The notes: a model not told the origin generated them from the letters alone. Numbered from the stretch's first letter, positions 43,701 to 56,739 are shown. The stretch: DNA of 64,000 nt from Anas platyrhynchos (GCF_047663525.1 NC_092613.1:6783501-6847500); one strand, 5' to 3'. Made by a program: numbers and translations.

Positions 43701-46700
43701 CTCTGTCTCTGCTGAGTCTTTGATGCATCTTGGAGGTTTGTGTTCCTCCCACTGGCTCCCTGCAGAGACTGTCAAGGGGAAAAATGTGGAGACTGTGATC
43801 TGATGGAAATATCCAAAATTTTTGGCCTCCAAAAAAGAACAGAATTTTGGAGAAGGTAGTGTAAGTTCTTCTGTGACTACAGATGCTAAAGTAGAGGCAC
43901 TTCTCCACCATTTCACACTGATAAAGCCAATTTTAAATTTCAGTAGAAATAGTCCCCAATGCAGAAGCTCTCTTCCTAAATATATCCTGCTTTGCTCAGA
44001 AACAATGCAAGCAGAGATCATGCAGCCTGCCTGAAAGCAGGACTGATTATACTGCTCCTATTGACATTTCAATTATCATTACTAAACTTCAGAGCTTAAC
44101 ACCCCCCTAAGATCAAAAATGCCTCTCATAAATTCTCACTCCCACAACAAAGATGTGGGTCTCTGAAGGCTCATCTCATTAGAAATATGACAGCAAGCTC
44201 TCATAAAAAGCTTATTTAGTAAATCTTCAAACATGAAGCAGTTTTAGCATTCACAGTGTAAACCTCATAAACCCTAATGAATTTCTGTCATAAATTCTAA
44301 GCAGAATGCAGAGAAACCCAAAGAGGAATTTTATTTAGAGGGTGGTATGTGGTCATATGGTGAGTGTTTGATGACAGCAATCTGTAGAGCCCCATGATAG
44401 TCAAAACTGGTCCCTTACGGGCAAGAAACTCCACTCCTGAGTCTTCGGGTCGTATTTCTCCACAACATCAATAGGTGACTGCTGGCTGCCAAAGCCGCCG
44501 ATCACAAGCAGGACTTCATTAGCTCCTAGAGCAAAGAGGGAGAGCAACGTCAGGTCAGTCCCTTCACAACCAAAGGGGCACCTCAAGGCAATCATTTGAG
44601 TAAACACCGAGCCTTCCTTGGTGCAAGAAGCAGCCTCTAAATCACCCTTTTTTTTTTAATCACTGTTCTGAAGCAAGCACCTAATGCAGATAAAAGTCAC
44701 CCGGGTCCCCTCTCGTGTCAGTGGGTAGGAAGAGAGAAACCCTTCCAGGGTGAGTGGCCGTAAGACTAAACTGGGTGCTAGAAGCTGTCCACTGGCGGGC
44801 AGTTCCTCCCCATGTTAGACGGACCCTAAGAACACAAGTTGGCTTGTTTATGTCTTCTTTTGTATTCTCTCCCATGTTTCTTTTGTAAACTTCTTAGCCC
44901 TGAGAAAGCTGAAGGAGGATGGCTGCTTCCCTCCACCCTCCTCACAAAGAATGGCATTCTCTCCTCATTTACAAGTGACATCCAAAACAGATAGCACCTT
45001 CTTTTTTTCCACCATTTCTCCAAGAAGTAAAAGTTAAGCTCACTGAAGCCTGAAAAAATAATGCAATATTTTCCCAAGAATTCTCTCTTATGTCTTAATG
45101 TATGTTATTTCAAAGTTGCCTTCCCTTTACTTTCTGTTCTCTCAAAGGGTCCCTGACTTTTTCTTATTTTCTCCTTGACAGAAAAATAAGACTTGTGACC
45201 TGGGGAGTTCTAATTTCTTATTTAATTCTGATTTCCCTTATAACGATTGCCTTGAAGGTAGGGTTTCTATCATAGTTTTAGAAACAGATGATCATCCCTG
45301 CATTTGTGTAGTAGAGAATTTTAATAGAGTTCAGAGCTATCCAGCTTTTCGTTGCAGAAAGGCTGAACGTTGAGCAACAAAGATTTAGCAAGACCTTGTC
45401 CATCCTAAAGCAAAACAATTGCCACTTCAGATGAAGGAGAATAACATAAAATGTAACTTGAAAGGACTCAGAAAAAAGCTCCAAAGACAAATTGGAACTT
45501 AGAAAGTTTCCTGTACATTATGACAGTTGATAGCAGGATCAGTTCAGTTTATCCAACAGGAAGTTAACAGGCAACCTGATGACCATTAATAAATGACAGA
45601 TGATAAGAGCACTCCTGATAGCAGATGGTATTGAATCAGTTTAAAAAAACAAACAAAAAAAAACTTGGACTGAATCTGAAGGAGATGAACCTTTGAAACA
45701 AGGTGCAAACTTTTTTGCCAATATAAGTAATGAAACAATTCTGTGACATTTCTTTTATCAGTTCAAATATTCCAACCACGAACAAAATGCAATGCCTCTT
45801 TCTGAAACAGCGGGCAGAGCAGAACTGAATGTCACTGAAATTGATGGAGGATGTTCCCGGAAAAAAAGAAGACGTGCTGTGGGCTGGACTATGCTGGAGG
45901 TCAAACCACATCATAACAATAATGCCTCCGGGCCAAAAACCTAATCAATCTCTCTCTGACAAACCTAATTTGCCCTCCTCTTTTAGTATTTAAATTGTTT
46001 TCCATCCCCTAAAACAATGTTAATAACAAGAATTGGCCACAAAGCTTTTTTTCAGGGTCCCTCTCCACAAGCAGCAGCACTGGAGAGCACCCAGGGAGGG
46101 CTGCTTGAGGGAAGAGGTGTCAGTGCTGGCACCAAGGGCAGAGCTCTGCGAGTGCAGCCGGGGTAAAGGCAGAGAGAGTGAGTCTGGAGACATGGGAACG
46201 GGAGTCAGGTGAGGAAGGGCCATTGTTAGGAAGAAGCTGAAAATGCTTTTTCTTCTCCTGGGGGTAATTCCTACTGTTTGTGCTACTCCCAAGAGCTTCC
46301 AGCCTTAAGCCAAGCACTTTTCCCAACAACTCAACAACTGTGCTCAGTAGGAGGCACTGAAAGAGCAGATAAAACCAGCGTTTTTTTTTTGTCCTAAGAG
46401 ATTAAGTTGAAAAAGAGGTTAAGAAAAATGTACCTCTGAAAGGAATGAGACACCTCTCTGTCTTCCTCCTTGTGCCTTCCCCTCTCAGATTCCCTGTTGA
46501 AAACTAACCTTCACTCTCATACAGTTGTTTCTTTTTATCTCTGACGCTGATAACTGCCTTTTCAGATAGGAAGAAACTCTTCACAAACTTCTTGGACAGT
46601 TGCATGCTAAGCAAACATATCTGGAAGCACCAATAATTCAGTAAACTCTTTTTGTGGTTACAGCAGAGGCCTTGGATTGAAGGTAACCAACCAGTCCCTG

Positions 46701-49700
46701 CGCTGCCAGTAAGTACCTGTGCTACGAAAACACACTTCTGTCCCCTGCTCCCCTTTCTTTACCACAGGGGACTGTGTGTCAAGAAGTTACTGCTGCAAAG
46801 CTCTTCTGCACAATTACAAGGCACTGTCCAGCACCTGTAGCACAACACCTGCCAGTTCCCCAGACCTTCTCGGTGACCTTGCCCTTGCTGCTCACCTAGA
46901 CGTGCTCTTGTCCTGGGTCCCTGCATCTGACTGCGGAGCTCAGGCCGAAGATGAAATTTCTTAGCTTCATCGACGAGGTCTCTGCACTGCAGACTGCATC
47001 GGATAAAAGGCTGAGGAAAAACATGAGTCACTGGTATGCGTGAGGTATTTTAAGATCCCTGCTGAGAACTGTCCTGAAGCCAGCTCTGGTCAATTCAGAC
47101 AGCATTGAAATGACCTGTGTGCAGGCTGCTGCTAGTAGTGTCATGGTGCAAATGCTGCATGCAAGGAAAGGCAAAGACAACGCAAAACTAAACTGCAGCT
47201 GGAAAGACATGGCTCGTTTCTCATGCAAAGTCTGGCACTGCAGGTTCCATGATAAAAATACTTACATTGGAAAACTAAGGGAAATCCACTTCTGCTACAT
47301 GTAAGCCAGCAGAAATACATTTGTGAAGGGGGACTGGCAGGGACTGAAATCAGTTTGGCTGGATCTGCCCCACATCATCAACTCAACATGCACCTGCCAT
47401 TGAAGACGAAACAAGGAGCAAAGCACAAACTAAGCAGTTTTGCTGGGTCCATTAGCTCGATCCCTATACACACGGGACACTGAGCTACAAAGAGACTACA
47501 GAAGCAGGTAAGGTCTCCTTCAAAAGAAGCTGGGGGCGCTGCACCCAAGGACAGCCATATCCTCCGTGAGTAACACAGAGTGTCGTTCCCCTCCCCTGAA
47601 TGTTCAGCGTTCAGTTCCCTTTGGGTGTTTCATGTTGCAATAAGCTAAGATTTATTTTTACAATTTCTTTGTGGTTGTGCAAGGACAGGGTGTTCAGGGC
47701 AGATGATGCCACACAGCCAACCCTCTTCCCTCCACACTGTTCCAAGATGATGATGTCTTACCATCATCACCTCTCACCTCCAGTTTAGAGGTGCCATCCT
47801 GGGCAGTAAGAAAGCTGGGGCCCTATCCACACAATGTGTTCGCCTGCTTTTGGAACAGACTTAATTGTTCTGGGACCAGTCCCTCTTGTGTTAACCTCAA
47901 TTTCAGTTTAAGGTGGACCATACCAATCTCACTAAGCACATTTTAGCCCTGGCACTACTTGACTACATACTTGCTGACCCTATTTAAGAACACCTGTAGT
48001 AGGCAGCCATTGGCACATCAGAGATGATGTTGCTAGATCAGCCACTTTCATATGTAACCACATCTTCACTTTGCACTCAGCACTTGATGAAGGCTAGTAG
48101 CCACAGCTCACATCACCATCGGACAAGGACACTGGTTTGAACCTTCTCTGCACCTTCCTGTCAAAGCTTACACTGGGTCAGCATCACTTATTTGGAATTA
48201 AACTTGCACTGCAAAAGCTTCATGATCTGTAATCACCCACATTTTGGTTTGCCTCTGCAACACCCCAGCCACGCGAAGGATTACATCTGGCTCTCAGCTG
48301 TGTGTTGACCCTGGACCTAACGTGCTGCTTTTCTCCTCAACCAAGGGCATCTGTACCTAAAACAACTCCTGATGAGGCCCTCTCCAGCCATTTCCTCCCT
48401 AGTATCCCATGCCAACAGCCTGTCTCCACCTACAGGAGACCCACTAGGGCTTATGAATGGAAGACAGAAAGCTCCTTACAGAAGGTAATAGATGAGAACA
48501 GAGAGGTGCTACCTATCAGGAGACAACTGAGTAATTCCTCTGGATGGGACTCCCTCCCAGCTGAAAGCTGGATGCTGTCACTGTTGGCACAGCAAACTAC
48601 CTCCGAGTAAAACAGGGAGCACTGCAGCTGAACGGGGACACCTCTGTAGGCTCAGCATCAAAAAGCACTGGTAGGGAGAGCAGCTTCTGACACACTGTTA
48701 GGACAGCAGGACTCTAACCAGGGAGCACACAACCACACACAGACACTGGCTCCCAGCTGTTCTGTGCCCTGGACACGGGGCTGCCGATACCTCGGTGTCG
48801 ATGACATCGGTGATGTAGCGGGGGGTGAGAAGCGGCATGCGCACATACTGCAGCAGCTCCGGCAGCGATGCTTCCCGTTCTTTTTTTGAGTGCTTCACCC
48901 AGTTTATAACTGCCTCAAAAACAGGCTCTTCGGAGTCCACCTGGAAAGAGGAGACACACACCCATCAGACCGCAGGGCGATTCAGCAACTGCCCATGGAA
49001 CAGACAACTTTCAGACTGCTGATGCTGCTCAGAGCCAGCAAGAGAGCAGGACATCTCCAGTTAGTCTGTTATGGAAATTTCTGTGAGCAGTATTTACAAG
49101 CACTGATTACAAGCCCTTATTTTCTCTTCCTTAAAACTGCAATTGGTTTTTCCTTATAGCTGAGATCAGCAACTGACAGTACAAGTACCAGAAATGCCCT
49201 ATGGTAGGTGGGACCTGGCCCCCAAGTGCTGAGAGAGCCCAGGGAAAGGCTGCAACTGCCCAGGGTTCCCACTCGGAGCAGGGGTCATTGTCCTGCAGTC
49301 TGCAGAGTGCCAGCATAAAGGTGACCAGAATCACGTCTCCTTTTTAGAGAAAAGTGCCTCACGTTAACCCCTGCAGCCTAGTGCCCACACGCTGCCCTGC
49401 TGACACTCTAGTCATAACACTGGTCTTAACACTAGTCATAACACTATACCTGAGGTCTTTTACTTCAATTTACATTTAAGGAACTACAAAAGACTGGATT
49501 TCAAAGTGGAGAAGGTGTGAACACTGCTGTTCTGACTCTAACTTATTTCTCCTTCCACTTAGGACCCCCACATGCCAGTGCTTACACCACTTCCAGAGCT
49601 TACACTGGCTGAGCCAACTAAATTTGGCACTTTTAGAGAACCTCAGGTGCTTCGGACAGCTTTACAAATACAGCAGCTCCAGTGCATGCTGAGCACGACT

Positions 49701-52700
49701 GTGCAAGATTAATCTGATAATGAAAAGATAAATAATTAATTGTAAAGAGACCTATTACATATTATTTGGGCTTGATTTTCTTTTTGCAGGTCTTCAGATT
49801 GTCCAATTTAAAAGCAAGTGAGCCATGAATTTATTATGATCATCATTATTACGATCAACTTACATGAAGATAAAAGGAGACCTGTAACAACAAGACCGAG
49901 TCTTCCCACCCATATAGGACCAGTACACTTTGAAGTTCATTTTGCAGCTATTTGTTGAAGAATGTTCTGAAGCAGGGAGCCATAGAGGTTAATTATGTAA
50001 GGCAATTCTTCCATGCCATTGATTTATATTTGTAACACTGCAATTAGAAATGGCCTCTTTATTTTTGAATTACAGGGAAAGAACAATTAGAGCTCACAAA
50101 AGGAAAGCAGGGTACTTCGCTGCTTCCAATTTTCCCCACCTCCTCCAAAAATGCAGTAATCAACACATCGTTTTATTCCCTCCTTAACTGACTGTTCCCT
50201 GATACATTTAACAGTTTTGTTGTATGTTAAATCATGCCTGTTTTTTTTGATATATGACAGGTAACACTAAATAGAACACCACAGTGAAACCCTACTCCAA
50301 AAGAAGACCTACTTCTCCAAAAGCCAGGGGACTTTGCAGCTGGTGCTTTCTCAGTACCCTCTAATACATCACTTTTGCTCCTGAACACATTACCCCTGTC
50401 CAGAGCAGCAGAAGTGTTATGCCAGTACTCACCACAACCATAAGCTTCACTGCATTGAAGCTGCTGCCTGTTAAATACCAAACACACTCAGCCTTTTTCC
50501 ACTGCTGATCACTGCCTACACCAGGGTTTTTCATTGCTGTCTTGCATGTTCTTTCTCAAGCAGGTTTATCAACAAGAGGCTATCAGCGTGGCAGAAGGCC
50601 ACTTTCAGAGCAGACTTTCAAAGCATACATTAAGACTTCTCCTCTGGCTAGCCCTGCACTTGCTTTTCAGGAACTCTACCAGAGGTATCACTTACATGGG
50701 TTTGTTTCTAAGAGCTTGTATTACCGCAAACTCTGAATAATGATTTAATCACTTCTTTTAGAACTGAAGCAAACATTAACTCTCACTGAAATCCATCTTA
50801 ATTAAATAAACCAGTGTCCTCACAATTTTCACCTTATTTCCATTCTCAAGAAATACATATTCATAGAAAACTTGGAAAAAGAAGTATTTGACAAGTTCCA
50901 GCCAAGTAGTAAATCCTCCAGAAACTAACCCTGAGGGAACAGAATATGTACCAGACTCACAGGCAATAAAATCTTCTTGTAACTCCCTGAAGAATCTGAC
51001 TACCCTGCACCATCATGCATTCTGCTCCTTGTAAAGCAGAGGACACCCAAATGCCTGGCATGACACATGCATTCCTTGTGCTGCTGAGTAGCATACAAAG
51101 GTCTACAAATAGAAGTTAATGTCTTGCGGGTATTTCTGATATGTAGGCATTGAGACAATTTGTCTTTGTAACCTCCGAATGCTCCTCCAGGGAAATGAGG
51201 AGGAAAGGGAACAAGAACTCTGCAGAGGTAACCAACTGTGATTGCCTTACTTGCAGGAAACGTTTGCCTGACAATAAATTCTTACACAGAAGTTGCATGT
51301 TACTCATCAGTTTGAGGTTACAAGGCCGAAAAGTTAGAAGAATTTTTTTGGAAATTAAATTCCAAAATTCAGGAACTGAATGTGTGAAATCCACCCTAGA
51401 AGTGTGGACTTAACCCCAACTGGTTTCAATGCTTTACTTTAACGCTTTGCAGGGTAACAGTACTTTTCAGGTTTTACCTGAATTTCATCACACTTGATGA
51501 GCTTTTCAACCTCTTCTTGATTTAAGAGGATAAACTCTTCATGCTGAACCACCTCTGGAAAATGTTTCTGGCTGAAGACCTCTGCAGCTTGCATTAGATC
51601 AACACAATTGTGTGTCTCAGCAAAATCCCGAATGCCCAAACAATTTGATGGATCCAGCTGGCTTTCTAGAAACTCACAGCAAGCTTGTTTCACACCTACG
51701 GAAAATTGGAGGGGTGAATGAGCACTGCATGCTTACTATCAATCCTCTGCTTTGGAAAGGGCTTCAGAAAAGAAAGTTCTAAACAATAATGAAAAACCAA
51801 CTCAAAAACAAGCTTGAAATACACATGCATGCAAACATTTCTTCTGAGGAAAATGGTAACACTAAGCAGAAGAGCAATTGTTTGGGCTGTTTCAATCTGT
51901 CTATTCTGTTTGCACATTAAAAAAATCCAATACTAGGACCTGACTCAAATCTGAGTGGACCCAGCTTCATGGACTATAAGCCAAGAATGTATATGCTAGT
52001 GGATATGGCCACCAGATTTTTTTTAAGGCTTTCTCCAATGTCTTTTTGATAGGTGCCTTGGATAGCTCCATACGCACACATCAACCAGGTTGTTATGATC
52101 CAGACACATTGTGATGGCAAGGCCAAGCGATATCAAGGATTTGCTTATTATTACGTTGACTTCTTCCTGGGTATTCTCATGCAGATATAAAGTAGCCCAA
52201 ACCATGGAAAAATAATATTTTATCATCTTTTTTTCCAGACAAGTCAGTTCCTCTACCAATTGTGCAGTTTCTGCTGATTCTTGGCAATTACCTTTTAGCT
52301 GAAGCAGGCATGCTGCTGGGAGCAGTTCTTGGACATTTTCTACTGTCACGTGAACAGTTTCTGTATACACAAAATCTAGCAGGATTTCCATGGTGGAAGC
52401 TGTCAGTCCCTGGATATCTACATAGGGTTTATCCTTCTCCGAGAGCTGTAAATCAGAAAGGAGACAAAGGATTATTGTTCAGTAATCTGGTCAAAAAGGC
52501 AACAGTGCTCAGCAGTTTAGTTTATTACACATCTGGAAGAGAGTCAAACTGCATTTTAAAATGAGCAAATTGAGATTGAGCAGAAATTAATTATCATACA
52601 CAAATGGCACGTGTAAACTTTATCTTCTGTGAGAAACTCCGAGCTTTACTAGAAGGAACAGTTCAGGGGGTTCCTTTCTGGGCTGGATGTGTAAGACATG

Positions 52701-55700
52701 CCGCAGCTTACATGGTGTCCCCACCTTACTTCTCTGCTCTAAAACCAATCCAAATAAAAATCTTTCTTAACTTCAATTCCTGATCCATCCTGTTCGCTTA
52801 TGGTGAGAGTCTCTACAAAGAATGGCTAGCTCAAAAAATTCAGTTGAAGGTTGAAATACTGATGTTAAACTCACAATTAAAGTACGTAGAGTGATGGTAC
52901 TTAAACAACCCTGACTTTGTCTCCTTGCTCTTTTATCATCTCTAAGATGCATCATTTTGGAATAATTACTTTTTCTACGGAATGTTACTGTTGGGAACAG
53001 TAAATTCTGAGAATCCACCCAATTTGCACCTCTATGGCTGCAGAACCGAGATTATATTTTCACAGAGCATCAGCTGTTGGTGGTTTAATGCAGCCATTAC
53101 GAAGCTGCTGGCACAGCATCTGATGATTCACGAACAATGGGCTGGCAGGTGGAATTACTAATCACACCCCGCACAGAGCTGTGAGCTCCTGTCAGCATGA
53201 ATGGACCTCAACGGAAGGATGTCGCCATGCAGCACGCTGCAAAACTCAGCTTTTTTTCCCTGAGAATTCTGAAGAAGTGGTCAGTATCAGTGCAAGCACA
53301 ATTCAGATGAAAACCCTGGACGTTTCTTGCTAAGAATGAGACTGAAGCTGGTTATGGACAGAGTGAGCGAAGACTCAGGGAAGAGGAAGCATGATCAAAG
53401 CATCATCACTTGGCTTAGAATTGGCCACAGCTGGGGAAAAATGCCGTGATACACGATTAGAGAAAATAAGAGCAGTCAGATGTCCTCCTACAGAGGCAGC
53501 TGATGACACAGCAACAGCAGAGAAGCCTCTGCTGAGACTGAGCCACTTCTGCAATGCAGGGATCATGGAATCAAGAGAAACATGGGAGGGGGGAATGGTG
53601 ACGCTCAAAGTAATTTGAAGGAGAGGCCTTTCAAGTCTGTTGACACATTTAAAAAACTTCATGGCATCCAGAATCAGACAGGAAAAGGAAATTACCTCGT
53701 TTGACCTGCTGTGCGACATTTAGAAGTCAAAATGAGTTCATGGCATGGGTTAGACAAACCATTCCCCAAAACAAGACCGAGATGCTTTGTGCAACAGATA
53801 AAAGGCACAGTGCTCCGCTGGCCATGCAGACACAACACCGTGAGTGGCACGGGGCATAACCCAGGGACCAGTTCTGAGCAAAACCCCTTGCAGCCCAACC
53901 CTGACAAAAGCCACGCGTTGCAGCTCACCGAGTAGTCCCCAGGTTTGCTGAGGATGAGCAATCAAATGCAAAGGAAGCCCTTGCAGAGGCTGTTGGCACG
54001 TTTTGCAATCCGGCATTTTGAGTTCCCTGAAGTTACAGCCAAGGCCAAAACACTCCGTACCCACAAGTGTTTGGATGGCAACCAAGTGCTGCCCTATTAC
54101 ACTCACCAGCATACTTGTCATTAACACACAGAGGAAGTAGGGCCACTTTGAGGCTTCCCAAGCTGTCATTTCCTGGAAAGAACCTTCTCCCACAAACACA
54201 CAGTAATTGCCTGTGTCACTTGGCAGGTTTGTCATTTTGGGGTTTCCGTACGAAAAAGCAAATTTGGATAGAGACTAAGCAAAAGAAGTAAAACCCTTAC
54301 AGCAGCAGCAGTGTGGGGGCATGAGAGAGAGAGAGAGCACTCATGCCCACTGGGCACTGGATGTACTGATCTTTCTAGGAAGAACCGTATCTATGAATTA
54401 AGGTCATCACAATGTTAGAGTTAAAATGAGAGTATAAAGGAGCAAGGAGAGATAATCTCAGCTCAGATCCAAAGTACACCCATCCTCAGCCTTCGTTAGC
54501 AGCCACAAGAATGTTCTGCAGCACGTAGAGCAACTGGAGCTCTGTAGACCGTGTAGATGAAGTCAAAGGCACCGACAAGAACATAGGGGAAAACACAAAG
54601 AGCGAGGACAGTGCTATTAAGCTGCATATGCTGAAGCTATCAATAAACTGAGAACTTCGGCCTCCAGGGACTGAGTTTGCTTTGTGTACTTTCTTTTATA
54701 GAAAATATATATTTCCTTTACGCAGATAACGAGCATAAAGCTGTCAAATTTGCAAATTTCTTGAAGACAACAGACAGCTAGAAATACAGAATATTGAAAT
54801 ATTGAAGTCAGTAGATAGAAAACACACTGTTATGTGGTTGGTCCACGTATGTCTTATTTTGGTTGCTTCCCTCGGAACTACAAAAACGAAGATAGCTGCT
54901 CACCCCACCCAGCACCCAACAAAGGAAGGGTTGGCAAACCGACTGCTCCACCACCGTTAGTCAGTGCTGGGTAAAACAACGAAAGAAATGATTCTCTCCT
55001 GCAGGCAGCACTGGGGTAGCAGGAAGGTCTTTAGGACCTTTGGGCTTAGTCATGTTTCTCTCTGCTGATGGAGAAGTTGCTAGGATGAGGAAAGCATCCT
55101 CTGTATGAAAAAGCCACAAAGATTGACTCAAACTTGCAAAAGAGAAGGCCTGGCACTCCTCTCTGCTAACAATATGAAGGAGTGCTAGCTTCGACTCTAA
55201 CGTTACCTTTCAGTGATGCAGAAAAACAGCACGTAGGTAATGCGAGTTAATATAAAAAATATTGTGAGAGCAAAGGTCCTCGCAAGTGAGATTTCGTGAG
55301 TAAAGTAACAGGGGCCCCAGGTCCCAGCCCCAAAGGTTGCATCCCCTTTGCAAGAGCAGCACCACAGCCCAGCAGGTACCAGCTATCAGCCAGGCTGTGA
55401 GTGAACCACCTCCATTTCAGTTTTCCAGTGGCTGCCCTAGTTCACCACCCGGCCTAAGGTGCACGCCACAGCCCCCCCAGCTCTGCCCTCGGGCTGGTAA
55501 CCTCGGAAGGCAGATATTCAGAAGCAGGAAGACACAAACCAGCCCTAGAAAAATCGGGACAAGTCTCAGAACCTCCTGCTTTGCCAGCTCCCTGCTGTGC
55601 GGGTTGGCCACGCAGCAGACCGTGATGTGGGGCACAGTCCCAGCCGCTGCCTCTGCTCCCCCTGTGCCATGACAGAGGGCTCTGGGGCTGCTGTGCGGGC

Positions 55701-56688
55701 ACCCAGATGCACCAGGAGATCCTGGACTGCTGTTGAAAGGATCCAGGGGGATTTGGGGCCACTGCGAGGGGATCCAGGGGACTCAGGGGCCTCTACGCAG
55801 AGAAATCCAGAAGGATCCAGAGCCACCACCTGGAAGTATCTGATGGGGTCCCAAGGGGACCCCATGCAAAGGGATCCAGAAGAACCAAGAGCCACCACCC
55901 CATGGGATCTGGACCCACCATGCCAATGGATCCTGAGGGATCCAAGATGCCCACCCAACTGGAGCCGGGCCCACCACGCCAATGAATCCAGAGAGAGCTG
56001 GGCCCACCACAAAAAAGGGATCAAGAGGGATCCAAGACCACCACGCAACAGGACCTGGGCCCACCATGCGAAGGGATCTGGAAGGACCCAAGACCCCCAC
56101 CCAACAGGATCCTAAGGGACCCAAGACCCCCACCCAACTGGATCCAGAGGAATCCAAGACCCCAACACAACTGGATCCGGGCTCACCAAGCAACAGGATC
56201 CAGAGGGACCCAAGCCCACCACCCAGCTGGACCCAGGCCCCACACCAAGAGATCCAGAGGGACCCCAGACCCCCACCCAACTGGATCCAGGCCACCATGC
56301 CAAGGGATCAAGAGGGATCCAAGACCCCCACCCAACTGGATCTGGGCCCACCACGCAATGGGATCCAGGTCTACCATGCAAAGGGCCCCAGGCCCACCAC
56401 ACGAGGGATCCAGTGGGCTCCCACCCCCCCAACCCGGACCAAATCCGGGCCCACCCCACCACGGGGGGGCTCAGCGCCCAGCGCCCTCCCTCAACCGCCG
56501 ACCTCGCTGGTGAACATGGCGCAGAAGTAGTCGCTGCAGGCGGCCAGCACGATGCGGTGGGCCGGGAAGTCCTTGTGCTCCACGCGGAGGGTGACGTCGC
56601 ACAGCGTGCCGCTCTTCCGCAGGGCGTTCATGGCGTTCAGGATGGATTTGGCGTGCGAGTTGGTCATGATGTCCTTGGGGGGGGCCAT
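37652..56688 (-). CDS. KLHL12: KLHL12, CUL3 substrate adaptor (BTB-BACK-Kelch), complete
   Basis: Eleven coding exons total 1698 nt and encode 565 residues, against 568 in human with near-identical sequence. KLHL12 binds CUL3 through its BTB domain and recruits substrates by its Kelch propeller. Known substrates include SEC31 (monoubiquitination, large COPII coats and collagen export) and Dishevelled (Wnt repression). BTB is about residues 25-125 ([20 protein letters not shown]), BACK about 130-235 ([20 protein letters not shown]), and six Kelch blades about 280-563 (IGGFG, IGGYDG, SGGFDG, LGGYDG, VGGFDG, AGYDG). The C-terminus is [11 protein letters not shown]. Exons: 56503-56688, 52292-52445, 51478-51695, 48791-48940, 46896-47010, 44419-44525, 43258-43453, 42112-42270, 40964-41062, 38085-38271, 37652-37778. 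The N-terminus begins MAPPKDIM, versus human MGGIMAPKDIM. Confidence 0.97.
38085..38271 (-). CDS. KLHL12: KLHL12 coding exon 10 (residues 462-523)
   Basis: [20 protein letters not shown] through GRLYAIA, Kelch blade 5 and the start of blade 6. Donor GTAAGA, phase 2. Confidence 0.96.
40964..41062 (-). CDS. KLHL12: KLHL12 coding exon 9 (residues 429-461)
   Basis: [20 protein letters not shown] through MATKRS, Kelch blade 4. 99 nt, donor GTAAGA. Confidence 0.96.
42112..42270 (-). CDS. KLHL12: KLHL12 coding exon 8 (residues 376-428)
   Basis: [20 protein letters not shown] through VIYCL, Kelch blade 3. Acceptor TTGCAG, donor GTAGGT. Confidence 0.96.
43258..43453 (-). CDS. KLHL12: KLHL12 coding exon 7 (residues 311-375)
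   Basis: [38 protein letters not shown] and on to LAGATTLG, Kelch blade 2. Donor GTAGGT, phase 1. Confidence 0.96.
44419..44525 (-). CDS. KLHL12: KLHL12 coding exon 6 (residues 275-310)
   Basis: [20 protein letters not shown] through EWSFLP, Kelch blade 1. Donor GTAAGG, phase 0. Confidence 0.96.
46896..47010 (-). CDS. KLHL12: KLHL12 coding exon 5 (residues 237-274)
   Basis: [20 protein letters not shown] through RTRARL, the end of BACK and the linker to the propeller. Donor GTGAGC, phase 1. Confidence 0.96.
48791..48940 (-). CDS. KLHL12: KLHL12 coding exon 4 (residues 187-236)
   Basis: [16 protein letters not shown] through ITDVIDTE, the BACK domain. 150 nt, phase 0 at both ends, donor GTATCG. 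Confidence 0.96.
49408..49445. repeat. 24-bp period direct duplication
   Basis: CTAGTCATAACACT occurs at 49408 and 49432 in KLHL12 intron 3. Confidence 0.85.
51478..51695 (-). CDS. KLHL12: KLHL12 coding exon 3 (residues 114-186)
   Basis: [18 protein letters not shown] through LIKCDEIQ, the BTB-BACK junction and first BACK helices. Acceptor CCGTAG, donor GTAAAA. Confidence 0.96.
52292..52445 (-). CDS. KLHL12: KLHL12 coding exon 2 (residues 63-113)
   Basis: [20 protein letters not shown] to CLLQLK, completing the BTB domain. Acceptor TTTACAG, donor GTAATT, phase 1. Confidence 0.96.
54323..54338. repeat. (GA)n microsatellite
   Basis: Eight GA units in KLHL12 intron 1. Confidence 0.85.
55738..56450. 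repeat. GGATCC-rich minisatellite in KLHL12 intron 1
   Basis: About 700 bp of degenerate tandem repeats built from blocks such as GGATCCAGAGGGACCCAAGA, CCCCCACCCAACTGGATCC and GGGCCCACCACGCAA. Composite units are roughly 30-55 bp, with BamHI-like GGATCC cores recurring throughout. Open frames through it encode periodic Pro-rich or Trp/Gly-rich peptides and are not genes. Confidence 0.92.
56503..56688 (-). CDS. KLHL12: KLHL12 coding exon 1 (residues 1-62)
   Basis: ATG at 56688-56686 in good context (G at -3 and +4). The exon itself reaches 56700, where a TGCCCGCAG acceptor precedes the ATG by 12 nt. It encodes the start of the BTB domain up to CAMFTSE and ends in phase 0. The donor is GAG then GTCGGC, which is weak (C at +3). 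Confidence 0.93.
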
Positions 56689-56739
56689 GGCGCCCGGCAC
56701 CTGCGGGCACAGCCAGCACGGCCACATGGCCCCGCCGCC

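Larger units (their letters stand above)
37779..56502 (-). other. KLHL12: KLHL12 introns
   Basis: Ten introns separate the coding exons, from 306 nt (37779-38084) to 4057 nt (52446-56502); the exons within this span are listed separately. Apart from the intron 1 minisatellite, a (GA)n tract near 54323-54338, a 24-bp-period duplication (49408-49445) and an AT-rich conserved-looking stretch in intron 3 (49680-50090), I recognise nothing. No nested gene is seen. Confidence 0.7.

Noticed and set aside
55566-56530. Frames encoding periodic Trp/Gly-rich or Pro-rich peptides
   Set aside because: They translate the GGATCC minisatellite. The periodicity comes from DNA repeats, with no conserved start or domain.
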